Below, piece by piece: positions 25,892 to 34,126 of a stretch of DNA of 43,802 nt. The notes beneath the pieces were generated by a model. The model saw only the letters and a program-made list of their open reading frames with translations, had not been told where the DNA came from and made no database searches. The stretch's first letter is position 1; each line of letters opens with the position of its first letter. Origin of the DNA: Planctomycetota bacterium (GTDB lineage Bacteria > Planctomycetota > Planctomycetia > Pirellulales > Lacipirellulaceae); assembly GCA_024278035.1 (NCBI GenBank), contig JAJRUA010000255.1, positions 1 to 43,802 on the forward strand, in the 5' to 3' direction. A program made the position numbers and the translations under genes.

Positions 25892-26167
25892 TCAGCGTGA
25901 GTAACCAAGTGACTTGACGACGGAGAGCATCTCTTCGTAATTGATAAACCGGCGACGGTGCTGCGCTTTGTAGCTATCGATGGCGGTGGCAAGCTCTGCC
26001 GCTTCGGGAGAGAGTCCTTGATGGCTATTCGTAAATTGCCGCCGTTCGCGAGCCGCGGAGTTTCCGGCTGGTGCCTCACCTCGCCGATCAACAAAACGCC
26101 CCGGCACGGCAATAGGGGTCCTGGCAGTTTCAGTACCGTAGTCGGTGCTGTAGAGGGCTTCAGCCAT
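25892..26167 (-). CDS. Small conserved-looking protein of unknown function
   Basis: 91 aa. A strong Shine-Dalgarno (AGGAG, six bases before ATG 26167) supports it as real. Residues 1-45 are low complexity. Residues 46-91 (LSPEAAELATAIDSYKAQHR, then RRFINYEEMLSVVKSLGY) look like a compact helical module of a type I associate with planctomycete small proteins; I cannot name it. It is convergent with the DUF21 gene (6 bp between stops) and co-oriented with the glycoside hydrolase genes upstream of it. Confidence 0.75.
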   Translation of the reverse strand: MAEALYSTDYGTETARTPIAVPGRFVDRRGEAPAGNSAARERRQFTNSHQGLSPEAAELATAIDSYKAQHRRRFINYEEMLSVVKSLGYSR

Positions 26168-26321
26168 AATGAACTCCTGTTTGCGACAAAAAGAGGATCG
26201 AATCCAACGTCTGTGGAAAGAGTAGCTCTTTTTTTCAATGGAGGTCGGCTTCGTCGGGCAGATTTATCCCCCAGAGCGGTTAACGATAGGAAAGCTGTTC
26301 CGGGAGTGCGGATTGCATCGG

Positions 26322-27530
26322 TTAGTTTTCGGTCGTTTGGCGTGCTTTCTTGTTGTGCTGGCGGACTGAGGATCGAATTTCCTCGTCGAGAAAGGCCCGT
26401 TTATGGATGCCGAGCGGTTCCCAGCTTCCTTCGCTCCAGAGGTAAGCCGCCTCGACAGGGCGCGGGCCGGGTTGGGTGCGGAGGAACTCGAGCAGGGCGG
26501 TGTAGTAAGATCGGCGTAGCCCGATCATCACGTCCGACCGCCAAGGGTTGCGAGGCGGGCTAACCGTTCCTTCCCACGGTTCGGCAGCAGCTCGCTCAGG
26601 GGAGGAGATTCCCCATTTTTCCGGAGCGCCGCCGAGACCGATCTCGGAGAAATGGAGGGGCGTCTCTTTCGGCACGGGCGAACCGTACTTTTTCATCGCG
26701 GCAAGAAATCGCTCGCAATCAGCGCTGAACTGCTGGGCTGTCGGAGGCAAGCTGAAGGGGGAGTAGTCCGAGAAGCCGATGAAATCAAGCTTTTCGATAA
26801 GCTGCCGCATTTCGGTCCGTTCGGCTTCCGTCGGTTCGTACTCGCCGGTAACGCCGCTATGGTTCAGACTGATCCCGACCGACAAGGGCCTTCCAGCCAA
26901 TTCACGGCGAATTTTTTTCGTTAGTTGTCGATAGGAGTCGGCATGGGCAAATGCGCTGCGCCCCATTTCGCCACCTAAAGAGAAATGGATCGTCGTTCCT
27001 TTATCCGTCGTTTTTTGCAAGGCTTCAAGACAAGAATCAATCAGGACCGATTCATAGGAAAAACCCTGGTACTTTTCGCGCGGATCAAAGTCGTAAAGAT
27101 TACGCCACTCCGTTACCTCGCCGGCAGGATCGAAGTGTGGCAAGATGGCAATTTCCATCCCTTGGCGGGCCGCCACGGCAAACGCGGCTTGTAAGCGGGC
27201 CTGGTATTCTCCGAGCAACGCTTTGTCGAGCGGCTCATAATTATTCAGATCGGTCCATGAGTCGTACCGAGACTTCATCAAACCAAGCTCGAAGGGACGT
27301 AGCTCGGGCGTCAGTCGGCACTGGATTGTGACGACAAACAGCACCCGTTTGTCCCCCAACGCGGCGATACGCTCAACAACCGCCGGCGCTTCTTCGAGCG
27401 ATTTTCGGTCGTAAATTAGAACAGCGGAGCTTAAGGGGACCGACTGCGCAGAAAGGCTTTGCGTCAGCATAGCGCACGCAAACGCTAAGCAGAGGATCGG
27501 CGCGTGTCGTTTACTCTGTCGGCCTGCCAT
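26322..27530 (-). CDS. Secreted TIM-barrel glycoside hydrolase-like protein (clan GH-A pattern)
   Basis: 402 aa. Residues 8-29 are a signal peptide (LCLAFACAMLTQSLSAQS). The clan GH-A layout is suggested by E188 in HFSLGGEMGRS (acid/base position after strand 4) and E296 in TPLHFSEIGLGG (nucleophile position after strand 7), with DFIGFSDYSPFS between. I cannot assign a GH family. ATG 27530 lies inside the 3' end of the GH5-like gene, with a 20-bp overlap, implying translational coupling. The open frame reaches 27701, but that part is antisense-free shadow of the upstream gene. It is the last enzyme gene of the leftward mannan unit. Confidence 0.8.
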   Translation of the reverse strand: MAGRQSKRHAPILCLAFACAMLTQSLSAQSVPLSSAVLIYDRKSLEEAPAVVERIAALGDKRVLFVVTIQCRLTPELRPFELGLMKSRYDSWTDLNNYEPLDKALLGEYQARLQAAFAVAARQGMEIAILPHFDPAGEVTEWRNLYDFDPREKYQGFSYESVLIDSCLEALQKTTDKGTTIHFSLGGEMGRSAFAHADSYRQLTKKIRRELAGRPLSVGISLNHSGVTGEYEPTEAERTEMRQLIEKLDFIGFSDYSPFSLPPTAQQFSADCERFLAAMKKYGSPVPKETPLHFSEIGLGGAPEKWGISSPERAAAEPWEGTVSPPRNPWRSDVMIGLRRSYYTALLEFLRTQPGPRPVEAAYLWSEGSWEPLGIHKRAFLDEEIRSSVRQHNKKARQTTEN

Positions 27531-29355
27531 AGCTGATCTCCACACGTGAGATTTGGATTTCTTCCGCTCCCTGTGGAACGGATAATCGGAGAAAATGAGT
27601 GTCCAAAGGCATTCTCTCCGTTGATAGTAACAGAGGCCTGAGATAACCATAGTCTCCTGCCACGGCAGCGGAAGTTTGACGATCGATCGGAAGTGGTACA
27701 AAAGTCTTTCCGTCTTCAGAAATAGCTATTTCGAGCGTCGAGGTATCTTTCTTCGCAAAAGCCCACACTCGCACACAGCGAACCGTCTCTGGCAGGCGGT
27801 AGGTGATTTGTGCCCCCCCGCCAAGAGCTTGCCGATGAATATCCTCTTGCACACGGCGAGCTTTGCCACAGCGTGATTCGACGGGGCCGCTGGAAGAATC
27901 GATCCGACTGAGATCGGCCATCTCGTCAGCAAGCAGCCGGGCAGCGTAGCGGACGGGCCCGATCGGTTGGGAAGCAGAGGAGCGGCCCGCTTCATTCTTT
28001 GCTATGACCCGATAGTAGTAGTCGGTCCCTGGCTCAGCCGATTCGTCACTGAAGAGGGGCCTATACTGCGTAGCAACATCGCTCAGGTTGCTGGCAAGCG
28101 TTTTCCAAGGGCCAGCCGAGTTGGTCGCCCGCTCTAAATCGTAGCCCTGCGCACCGGCAGCGCCTTGCCAACTGAGATTGCCCACTTCGTCTGGGGGCAA
28201 CATTTTTGGCGTGCTAAGGGAGGGCAGGGGGGGCGTTTCCAAACCTCGAATCCGGAAAGCGGCGTCGCGCAACATCCCGATCACTCGGCGTTCATTGTAT
28301 TCATCGCCCTCCGGAAAGCCGGGCCAATGATAGGCCTTAAAGACATTTCCTCCGGACGGCTCGTCGTGCCAATAAAATCCCCCTTCGCGCCGGTGGTAGC
28401 GAAGGCTCCAGTGCAACGCACCCGAGACGCCGTGTTCAATCACAGCGTCAAACACTCGTTGTGCCTCGTCGGGCGGCAGGAAACCTAACTCGCCTACAAA
28501 GTAGGCCTTCTTTCCCCCAACCAATTTCACCGCCTCAACAACGCTCTCCGCATTATTGTTGCCTACGTTCGGATAATGGTGTGTCGTAACGATATCAATG
28601 TTCGGGTCCTCGAGCGAAGCAATCGGAATGCCGTGCAGCGCGTTGCCGTCGATAACCAAATGATTGGGGGCAAGCCGCTTGATGAGGGCGCTCGCGCGGC
28701 GAGTCCACTCGGGAGGCGAATCAAGCTCGTTGCCGGTCTCCCAGGCGAAGACCGCCGGATCGTCCCGATAGCGAACGCCCGTGAGCGTATTCCGCCGGTT
28801 GAGCACGTGCTCGACTGTTTTCGCATAGTCGGCAAACAATTCCGCATCGGTCCAAAAAGCCCCTTTCGGTTTTCCTCGAAAGGCTTCGTACTGGTGAATC
28901 CCCCCCCACCAATGCCAGTTATCGACCAAGGGAATAATAACCCGAATGCCCTCTTCACTGGCGACCTTTAGTACAAGATCGAGCGCCTCGAATGCCCGTT
29001 CGTTGAATTCGCCCGGCGCGAAGACATGAACATTCTCACCCATGTCGCCGCCGTCACGACGGACGCTAATCACATAGCTTCGCGCGACCGTACCGCCCAT
29101 TTGTCGTACCGACGCCAGCGCATCACGCACCTCGTACTCGTTCGGCCAACGCCAAGGGCTCTTGCCGAGGAAGGTAAACGCGTCTTCCAGGTTGTGTAGA
29201 TTAGGGATATTCCACGAAATAAACCGACAAAGTTGATCCCCATCGTAGAGTTTGCCCCCACGCTCTGTAATAAAGTGCTCAAGCTTCTGCGGTTCCTGCG
29301 CTGCCGAAAAGGTGGTGGAAGCAAGAACAAGGGCCAGGGAGAAAGCGAATCGCAT
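27511..29355 (-). CDS. GH5-type beta-mannanase-like secreted enzyme with fibronectin III domain
   Basis: 614 aa from ATG 29355. Residues 1-20 are a signal peptide (ending FSAAQ). The catalytic TIM barrel is about 25-375. Acid/base E210 is in AWETGNELDSPPEW, nucleophile E289 is in AYFVGELGF, and VDNWHWWGGIHQYEAF (about 144-159) resembles the substrate cleft of GH5_7 mannanases. A fibronectin type III-like domain (about 388-468) and a beta-sandwich, discoidin-like C-terminus (about 480-610) follow. Predicted role: extracellular or periplasmic cleavage of beta-1,4-mannan. The frame is open upstream to 29625, but that part overlaps the symporter and lacks a signal. Confidence 0.85.
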   Translation of the reverse strand: MRFAFSLALVLASTTFSAAQEPQKLEHFITERGGKLYDGDQLCRFISWNIPNLHNLEDAFTFLGKSPWRWPNEYEVRDALASVRQMGGTVARSYVISVRRDGGDMGENVHVFAPGEFNERAFEALDLVLKVASEEGIRVIIPLVDNWHWWGGIHQYEAFRGKPKGAFWTDAELFADYAKTVEHVLNRRNTLTGVRYRDDPAVFAWETGNELDSPPEWTRRASALIKRLAPNHLVIDGNALHGIPIASLEDPNIDIVTTHHYPNVGNNNAESVVEAVKLVGGKKAYFVGELGFLPPDEAQRVFDAVIEHGVSGALHWSLRYHRREGGFYWHDEPSGGNVFKAYHWPGFPEGDEYNERRVIGMLRDAAFRIRGLETPPLPSLSTPKMLPPDEVGNLSWQGAAGAQGYDLERATNSAGPWKTLASNLSDVATQYRPLFSDESAEPGTDYYYRVIAKNEAGRSSASQPIGPVRYAARLLADEMADLSRIDSSSGPVESRCGKARRVQEDIHRQALGGGAQITYRLPETVRCVRVWAFAKKDTSTLEIAISEDGKTFVPLPIDRQTSAAVAGDYGYLRPLLLSTERMPLDTHFLRLSVPQGAEEIQISRVEISYGRPTE

Positions 29356-29383
29356 GGTGTCCGTCCTATTCGGCAAGTTTTTT

Positions 29384-29435
29384 AACCACGGACCACTCGG
29401 AAAAAAGGATGTTTTTTCATCCGTGCTATCCGCGA
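29384..29435. repeat. ATCCGCG repeat family, partial copy c
   Basis: ACCACGGACCA, GGAAAAAAGGATGTTTTTTC and ATCCGTGCTATCCGCGAAGT resemble the inner part of the 13342-13459 element (ACGGACGAAAAAAAATTTCA, ATCCGC). It lies in the 95-bp gap between the symporter and GH5-like genes. Confidence 0.45.
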
Positions 29436-29450
29436 AGTCGGCGGCCCTTT

Positions 29451-31301
29451 CTACGAAGTGGTATTGGTCTGGCCCTCGGGCATTTGTGGATAATCTTCCA
29501 GGCGATCGTACCAGTTCCACTTCAAGAAGAGCGAGCAGACGAGGACAGCCCCCACGGCGATGGAGAGCGATTGGTAATCTTGTAAGACCAAATAAATGCC
29601 CGTTACGGTCAAGCCGGTTTGCCAAGCGATTACTACAGCCACATTGAGCAAGTCGCGGCCCATGGCTCGGTTAGCAACGAGATCGGGATAACGCTCCGCC
29701 AATCGATTATGAACAGGCCCCCAAAAACCCCACGGACGCACCTTGAGATAAAATTGATTGAGCACTTCTTCGTCGTCCGGCGGAGTTAGCAGCGTGCCCA
29801 AGAGACAACCTACGAGCGCCAAGCCGAGGATCGTCGGGAAGGCGTAGATAACCGCCATGTCAGGATAGAACCAGGGCACAATAGCAGCGCTGATGATGCC
29901 TGCCATCATCCCCCAGAAGAAACCGTAACTATTGAACCGCCACCAGTGCCATTTGAGCAGGTTCGACGCGGTGTACCCGCCGTACAGAGCAGAGACAATC
30001 CACTTCACAAGGTCGTTCAGAGATTCCACGACAAAGCCCAAGGAGACGCCAATCACCACCACGATGATCGAAACGGCATAGCTCATGTGGACATAGGTTT
30101 TCTCATCGGCATTCGGATTGAGATAGCGCTTGTAGATGTCGTTTACAACGTAAGCCGGAGCGGCATTCACCGTAGCCGCATAGGTGGACATAAACGCTGC
30201 CAGAAGGGCTGAAATGAGCAGTCCCAGCAATCCTGCGGGGATGAGTTGGCTAAGCGCAAGGGGGAGTATCCGCTCAAAATCGACGGCGTCGCCCATGGCA
30301 TTAAGATCATCGGAAAGGAACGCTAGTGCTAAAACAGCCAGCCCCGTGATGAGCAAGTAGCGAGGAACGAGAAGCACAAGGCTGACGAAGCCGCTCATGT
30401 AGGCCGCTTCGCGGGGCGTACGAGCCGATAGGACACGCTGCATATCGTAGTTGGGAGCAGGGCCCGCCATGCTCTGCAAGCTTCCTTTGAAGAGCATCGT
30501 GATGAAAAAGATCGTAAACAACTCCCAACCATCATCGACAATTTTTTGATTGGCCGCATCCATCAAGCCAGACCAATCGAGATCCAATTTCCATCCGAAC
30601 CACAGATCGTTCCAACCGTGAGGGACAAGCGTCTCGATCATCTCAGGAGAAACTTGTTGCATCGCAAGCACGCCGACCCAAATGCAGGCGATCGTCATAA
30701 TGACGAATTGCAAAACCTCTGTGAAAACAACACTAAGCATGCCACCCTTCACGACATAGAGCGTCGTGATGGCCGTGATGATCAGGCCGTAAAGATTGGC
30801 GTTGGTTGTCGGATCAGCAGCCAGTTCCCACGGCAGGAAAGTTGCCGAAAATTTGCCGATGCCGATGAAACCGTAGGCGAGAAATCCGATGACGTTAATC
30901 AGCGCAAAGATAACGACGATCATGTGCGCTAGCTGGGATCCACGGCTATCCCCAAACCGGAAGCGAATCCACTCGGCCCCCGTCATAACGCCTGAGCGTC
31001 GGAGCCAGAGCGATAGGTAGATCATCATGAAAATCTGGTTGAAGACAGGCCACAACCAGGGGATCCACGCACTCTTCAGACCGTAGACGTACAGCAGATA
31101 GACCATCCACATGGTACCGCTGATGTCGAACATGCCTGAAGCATTCGACAAACCGAGAAAGTACCAAGGGATTTTGTTCCCGCCTAGAAAATAGTTACTG
31201 ATGCTCTTCGACGCTTGGCGGGAAATCCAGAAGCCGATGCCTACCGTGAGGATCAGATAGACGATCAGGATGACCTGATCGATCCGAGAGAAGTTTTCCA
31301 T
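29451..31301 (-). CDS. Sodium:solute symporter (SSS family)
   Basis: 616 aa with about 13-14 membrane helices. The N-terminus (LILTVGIGFWISRQ, then SNYFLGGNKIPWYFLGLS) is the SSS opening, and sodium-site helix 1 (SNASGMFDISG) and the SALLAAFMSTYAATVNAAPA segment of helix 8 are clear. In this locus the likely cargo is a mannooligosaccharide or hexose, driven by Na+. It lies between GH130 and GH5-like genes in the same direction. A copy of the hairpin repeat (31303-31392) occupies the leader just before its ATG. Confidence 0.9.
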   Translation of the reverse strand: MENFSRIDQVILIVYLILTVGIGFWISRQASKSISNYFLGGNKIPWYFLGLSNASGMFDISGTMWMVYLLYVYGLKSAWIPWLWPVFNQIFMMIYLSLWLRRSGVMTGAEWIRFRFGDSRGSQLAHMIVVIFALINVIGFLAYGFIGIGKFSATFLPWELAADPTTNANLYGLIITAITTLYVVKGGMLSVVFTEVLQFVIMTIACIWVGVLAMQQVSPEMIETLVPHGWNDLWFGWKLDLDWSGLMDAANQKIVDDGWELFTIFFITMLFKGSLQSMAGPAPNYDMQRVLSARTPREAAYMSGFVSLVLLVPRYLLITGLAVLALAFLSDDLNAMGDAVDFERILPLALSQLIPAGLLGLLISALLAAFMSTYAATVNAAPAYVVNDIYKRYLNPNADEKTYVHMSYAVSIIVVVIGVSLGFVVESLNDLVKWIVSALYGGYTASNLLKWHWWRFNSYGFFWGMMAGIISAAIVPWFYPDMAVIYAFPTILGLALVGCLLGTLLTPPDDEEVLNQFYLKVRPWGFWGPVHNRLAERYPDLVANRAMGRDLLNVAVVIAWQTGLTVTGIYLVLQDYQSLSIAVGAVLVCSLFLKWNWYDRLEDYPQMPEGQTNTTS

Positions 31302-31302
31302 A

Positions 31303-31392
31303 TCTTACTAACACGTCTCCGAACTGCTGGGTGCTTCGATCTTTTCCGACCGCTGGAGATTTCCAAATGAGTTTTCGGAGGGGCTCCTATTC
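31303..31392 (-). repeat. Hairpin repeat family 1, copy C (compensated outer stem)
   Basis: On the minus strand the core is CTCCAGCGGTCGGAAAAGAT followed by CGAAG. CGGTC-GGAAAA-GATCG still pairs, with one G-U. The outer stem has different sequence from copy B but still pairs: CTCCGAA (plus-strand 31374-31380) with TTCGGAG (31317-31323). The tail GACGTGTTAGTAAGAT matches the other copies. It ends just before the symporter ATG. Confidence 0.75.
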
Positions 31393-31437
31393 CATCACTG
31401 CAAGAGATGAAACATGGGCCTGATAAACCCCAAGGGC

Positions 31438-32520
31438 TTAGAAAACGGCCGAGTTGGATTTGGTGAAGTCAATCAACTCGTCGATCTTTGTGTAGCAGAC
31501 ACAAGTGCAAGTGTCGGCCGCTCCATAGTAGATGGCCAACCGTCCGGTCCCCTCGTCGTGCAATGCGGCACAGGGGAAAAAAACGTTGGGCACATGGCCA
31601 CTAATTTCGTACTCGGCGTCGGGGGTCAAAAGGTGTTGGTTCGTTCGGTAAAGAACGCGCCACGGTTCGTCGAGGTCGAGCAGAGCGGCTCCCATGCTGT
31701 AGACAAAACCGTTGCAAGTATCCATCACACCGTGGTAGATCATGAGCCAGCCGTCAGGCGTCTCGATCGGAATCGGCCCGGCGCCAATTTTGGTTCGCTG
31801 CCACCATTGCCCCAAGTGATCGCCCCCCTTACGCATTACGAGGCGATGACAACCCCAATGGATCATGTCCGGGCTTTGGCTCAGATAGATATCGCCAAAC
31901 GGAGTATGGCCATTGTCACTCGGCCGGCTCAACATGCAGAACTTGCCGTCGATTTTCCTAGGGAACAAAACCCCGTTGCGATTGAACGGAAGGAAGGCGT
32001 TCTCCATTTGCTCGAAAGAACAGAAGTCCTTTGTACGAGCCAAGCTAATCGTCGGGCCATTGTTTCCGCCACACCAGGAGACGTAGTACCAATCTTCGAT
32101 CTTGACGACACGTGGGTCGTAGGCGTAATCGCTTGGATCGGTCTCTCGGTTACTAAAAACAACAGGCTTGGGCTCAATCTGCCAATCCAGCGCGTCGTCA
32201 CTCCAGCCGACGTGAAGGTGGGGGAAACGTGTGTGGTCTTCGGTGCGGAAGACACCGGCGTAGCCATCTCCGAAGGGGACGACTGCGCTGTTGTAAATCC
32301 CTTGAATGCCTGGCATTGGCTTGCGACCAATGATCGGGTTACCCCGGTGCCGCCAAACGACCTCTTTGCTATCAACGGGTCGGTCTTGCCATGGGAAACT
32401 CGCCCGGACCGAAGTGCCCGATAAGCCCTGTTTGGCTTTCGGGGTGCCCGATTTTGGGGCGCCCGGCTTGGGGGCGACTGTACGGCTAGCAGCTTCTGCG
32501 GCGGGACCGAGAGGATTCAT
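31438..32520 (-). CDS. GH130-family beta-mannoside phosphorylase
   Basis: 360 aa from ATG 32520, with GGAA upstream; a TTG 11 codons further up is less likely. GH130 enzymes phosphorolyse beta-1,4-mannosides to mannose 1-phosphate in the cytoplasm. Family features are RGNPIIGRKPMPGIQGIYNS (59-78), FRTEDHTRFPHLHVGWSDD, catalytic Asp 135 in YAYDPRVV, RNGVLFPRKIDGKFCMLSRP, GAGPIPIETPDGWLMIYHG and IYYGAADT. There is no signal peptide; residues 1-40 are a low-complexity Pro/Ala/Lys tail. First gene of the leftward unit, behind a good sigma70-type promoter. Confidence 0.92.
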   Translation of the reverse strand: MNPLGPAAEAASRTVAPKPGAPKSGTPKAKQGLSGTSVRASFPWQDRPVDSKEVVWRHRGNPIIGRKPMPGIQGIYNSAVVPFGDGYAGVFRTEDHTRFPHLHVGWSDDALDWQIEPKPVVFSNRETDPSDYAYDPRVVKIEDWYYVSWCGGNNGPTISLARTKDFCSFEQMENAFLPFNRNGVLFPRKIDGKFCMLSRPSDNGHTPFGDIYLSQSPDMIHWGCHRLVMRKGGDHLGQWWQRTKIGAGPIPIETPDGWLMIYHGVMDTCNGFVYSMGAALLDLDEPWRVLYRTNQHLLTPDAEYEISGHVPNVFFPCAALHDEGTGRLAIYYGAADTCTCVCYTKIDELIDFTKSNSAVF

Positions 32521-32593
32521 GCAGGATTCCAAATCAAGATATTCTTTAGGCAATTGGGCAACTTTGGGAACAAGCTTACCCTGAGAAGACTTA

Positions 32594-32622
32594 ACTATAA
32601 TCAGCCGCGAGTTTTAGTTCAA
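32594..32622 (-). promoter_or_regulatory. Sigma70-type promoter of the GH130 unit
   Basis: On the minus strand, TTGAAC (32617-32622), 17 bp, TATAGT (32594-32599). It lies about 75 bp before the GH130 ATG and overlaps the shared 20-bp motif at 32617-32636. Confidence 0.65.
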
Positions 32623-32636
32623 GTGTTTTATCAGGC
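32617..32636. promoter_or_regulatory. Candidate LacI-type operator motif, site 1
   Basis: GTTCAAGTGTTTTATCAGGC, identical at 17 of 20 positions to 33994-34013. It covers the -35 of the GH130 promoter and lies between the divergent GH130 and LacI-type genes. Confidence 0.5.
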
Positions 32637-32745
32637 TTTTTATCACCAACACCAGCGCCCTACGGCTTCCCCAGACGGCAAAATCCCCCAGGCAAAACAA
32701 CGGCAGGCCTACCTGCATGGCCGTTGATGCCATTCTGCCTGTAAG

Positions 32746-33813
32746 ATGGCACCTATGGATCAACCACGAGTTCCCCGCCTGAAGGATGTCGCTGAGGCAG
32801 CCAATGTTTCAATCAGCGCCGCGTCAAAGATTTTGCGAGGCGATGTCGCTCGCTTTAGCAAGGAGACATGCGATCGCGTCACCGAGGTATCCCAACGCCT
32901 CGGCTGGCGGCGCAATTTGCTCGTTAGTGGTATTCAGACGGGCCGGACGAAAACGGTGGGCGTGATGATTCCTCCCTACGACTCGTTTTGGGTCAATGTC
33001 TTATCAGGCATTCACAGTCGGTTGGCTGAGGCGGATTACCTGCCGATTACCATTTGGCAAGGTGACCTCGACCACATGCCCCACTTCGAGGCAGACGAAC
33101 AAGAGGGAGCCCGACAAATCAATCGTCTGCTCGATCGTCGTGTGGATGCCATTATCATGTGGCCCGCTTTTGGTGTGGCCTATTACGACCATATCTCCGA
33201 TCTCGCGCAGAAGAATGTTCCTCTGGTCTTGATCGACCACCTACCAGAAAAACCCTTCTGCGATACCGTTGTTACCAACGAAACGCTAGCGGCAAAGATG
33301 GTTGCCAAGCATTTGCTTGATCTGGGACATCGCCGAATCGCCTGTATTTCGAGTCGTGAGAGTAAGTCACAGACCTGGGCGATCGAACGTCGGCAAGAGT
33401 TTGAGCAGGCGATTGCTGCCAACCCTGAAGCGAAGATCGGGAGCTGGCAGCTCAACCGGGATGGGACGAATGGATCACAGGTCGCCATGCAACTTCTGAC
33501 ATCGGAGCTGAAGCCGACAGCCGTTTTTGCCGTGACCGACCACGAAGCCCTTTTCCTTTACGAAGCGGCCATTCTTCTGGGGCTTTCTATCCCGCAAGAT
33601 TTGTCCATTGTTGGGTTTTCCGATCTGGATTTCGCCGCGGGACTCTCCCCCCCCTTATCAACCGTCCGCCAAAGGCCACGAGAAATCGGGGTACGGGCGG
33701 CGACACTGGTACTCGACCGACTCGAAGGCCGACTCACCAATTCGGGGTATGAAAAGGCGATGATCGAAGGCGATCTGGTCCTCCGCAACTCGACAGGGCC
33801 CGTTTCGGACTAA
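32746..33813 (+). CDS. LacI-family transcriptional regulator
   Basis: 355 aa. The N-terminal helix-turn-helix is LKDVAEAANVSISAASKILR (12-31), followed by the hinge helix region (WRRNLLVSGIQTGRTKTVGV). The periplasmic-binding-like effector domain has VGVMIPPYDSFWVNVLSGI, VVTNETLAAKMVAKHLLDLG, VFAVTDHEALFLYEAAILLG and SIVGFSDLDFAAGLSPPLST. It is divergent from the GH130 unit and just upstream of the PEP-CTERM genes, so it most likely controls both, with a manno-sugar as effector (inference). ATG 32746 is used; ATG 32755 is also possible. An inverted repeat CAACGGC...GCCGTTG (32698-32726) right before it could be an autoregulatory site. Confidence 0.93.
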   Translation: MAPMDQPRVPRLKDVAEAANVSISAASKILRGDVARFSKETCDRVTEVSQRLGWRRNLLVSGIQTGRTKTVGVMIPPYDSFWVNVLSGIHSRLAEADYLPITIWQGDLDHMPHFEADEQEGARQINRLLDRRVDAIIMWPAFGVAYYDHISDLAQKNVPLVLIDHLPEKPFCDTVVTNETLAAKMVAKHLLDLGHRRIACISSRESKSQTWAIERRQEFEQAIAANPEAKIGSWQLNRDGTNGSQVAMQLLTSELKPTAVFAVTDHEALFLYEAAILLGLSIPQDLSIVGFSDLDFAAGLSPPLSTVRQRPREIGVRAATLVLDRLEGRLTNSGYEKAMIEGDLVLRNSTGPVSD

Positions 33814-33951
33814 CAGCCCGCTGAAAACACTTTCACCCCCTTTGATGGCTGGTGGAAATGTTCACTGAAAGGCACCTTTTGTCCGTCACACCCTTCAAGT
33901 TTCCATGTGTTCTCAAAGTACTGGACTAACCAGGGGCGGTGTGCCTGTAAC

Positions 33952-33969
33952 GGAAAATCCGGATTTTCC
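33952..33969. promoter_or_regulatory. 18-bp perfect palindrome with central CG
   Basis: GGAAAATCCGGATTTTCC, perfectly self-complementary and centred on a CG step, as LacI-family operators usually are. It lies 14 bp upstream of the -35 box. Confidence 0.55.
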
Positions 33970-33982
33970 TTCGTTCAAGTAC

Positions 33983-34011
33983 TTGACTTGATTGCTCAAG
34001 TGCTTTATCAT
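33983..34011 (+). promoter_or_regulatory. Sigma70-type promoter of the PEP-CTERM unit
   Basis: TTGACT (33983-33988), 17 bp, TATCAT (34006-34011). TCAAGTACTTGA overlaps the -35 and ACTTGA-TTGC-TCAAGT (33986-34001) fills the spacer, so a bound protein would block polymerase. Confidence 0.7.
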
Positions 34012-34013
34012 GC
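33994..34013. promoter_or_regulatory. Candidate LacI-type operator motif, site 2
   Basis: GCTCAAGTGCTTTATCATGC, 17/20 identical to site 1 at 32617-32636. It covers the -10 of the rightward promoter. Confidence 0.5.
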
Positions 34014-34126
34014 ATTTTGTAGTCGCAACAAGGCTTTTTCATTCGTTAAAAGATAGCGGCTTCATTACGATGGAAGTCTCTTTACTACACTACTTTTCTT
34101 GTTTTCCTGTCTCCCAGAGGTGCCTC

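Larger units (their letters stand above)
33814..34126. other. Intergenic regulatory region, 313 bp, before PEP-CTERM gene
   Basis: Holds an 18-bp perfect palindrome (33952-33969), a 12-bp palindrome TCAAGTACTTGA (33975-33986), a spaced inverted repeat ACTTGA-N4-TCAAGT (33986-34001) and a promoter (33983-34011). The first 130 bp contain nothing I can name. Confidence 0.65.

Noticed and set aside
29356..29625. N-terminal extension of the GH5-like frame to give 704 aa
   Set aside because: The extension overlaps the symporter coding sequence, whereas ATG 29355 begins a clear signal peptide.
31414..32424. 336-aa plus-strand frame opposite the GH130 gene
   Set aside because: Antisense shadow of a strongly conserved gene, without motifs or a ribosome binding site.
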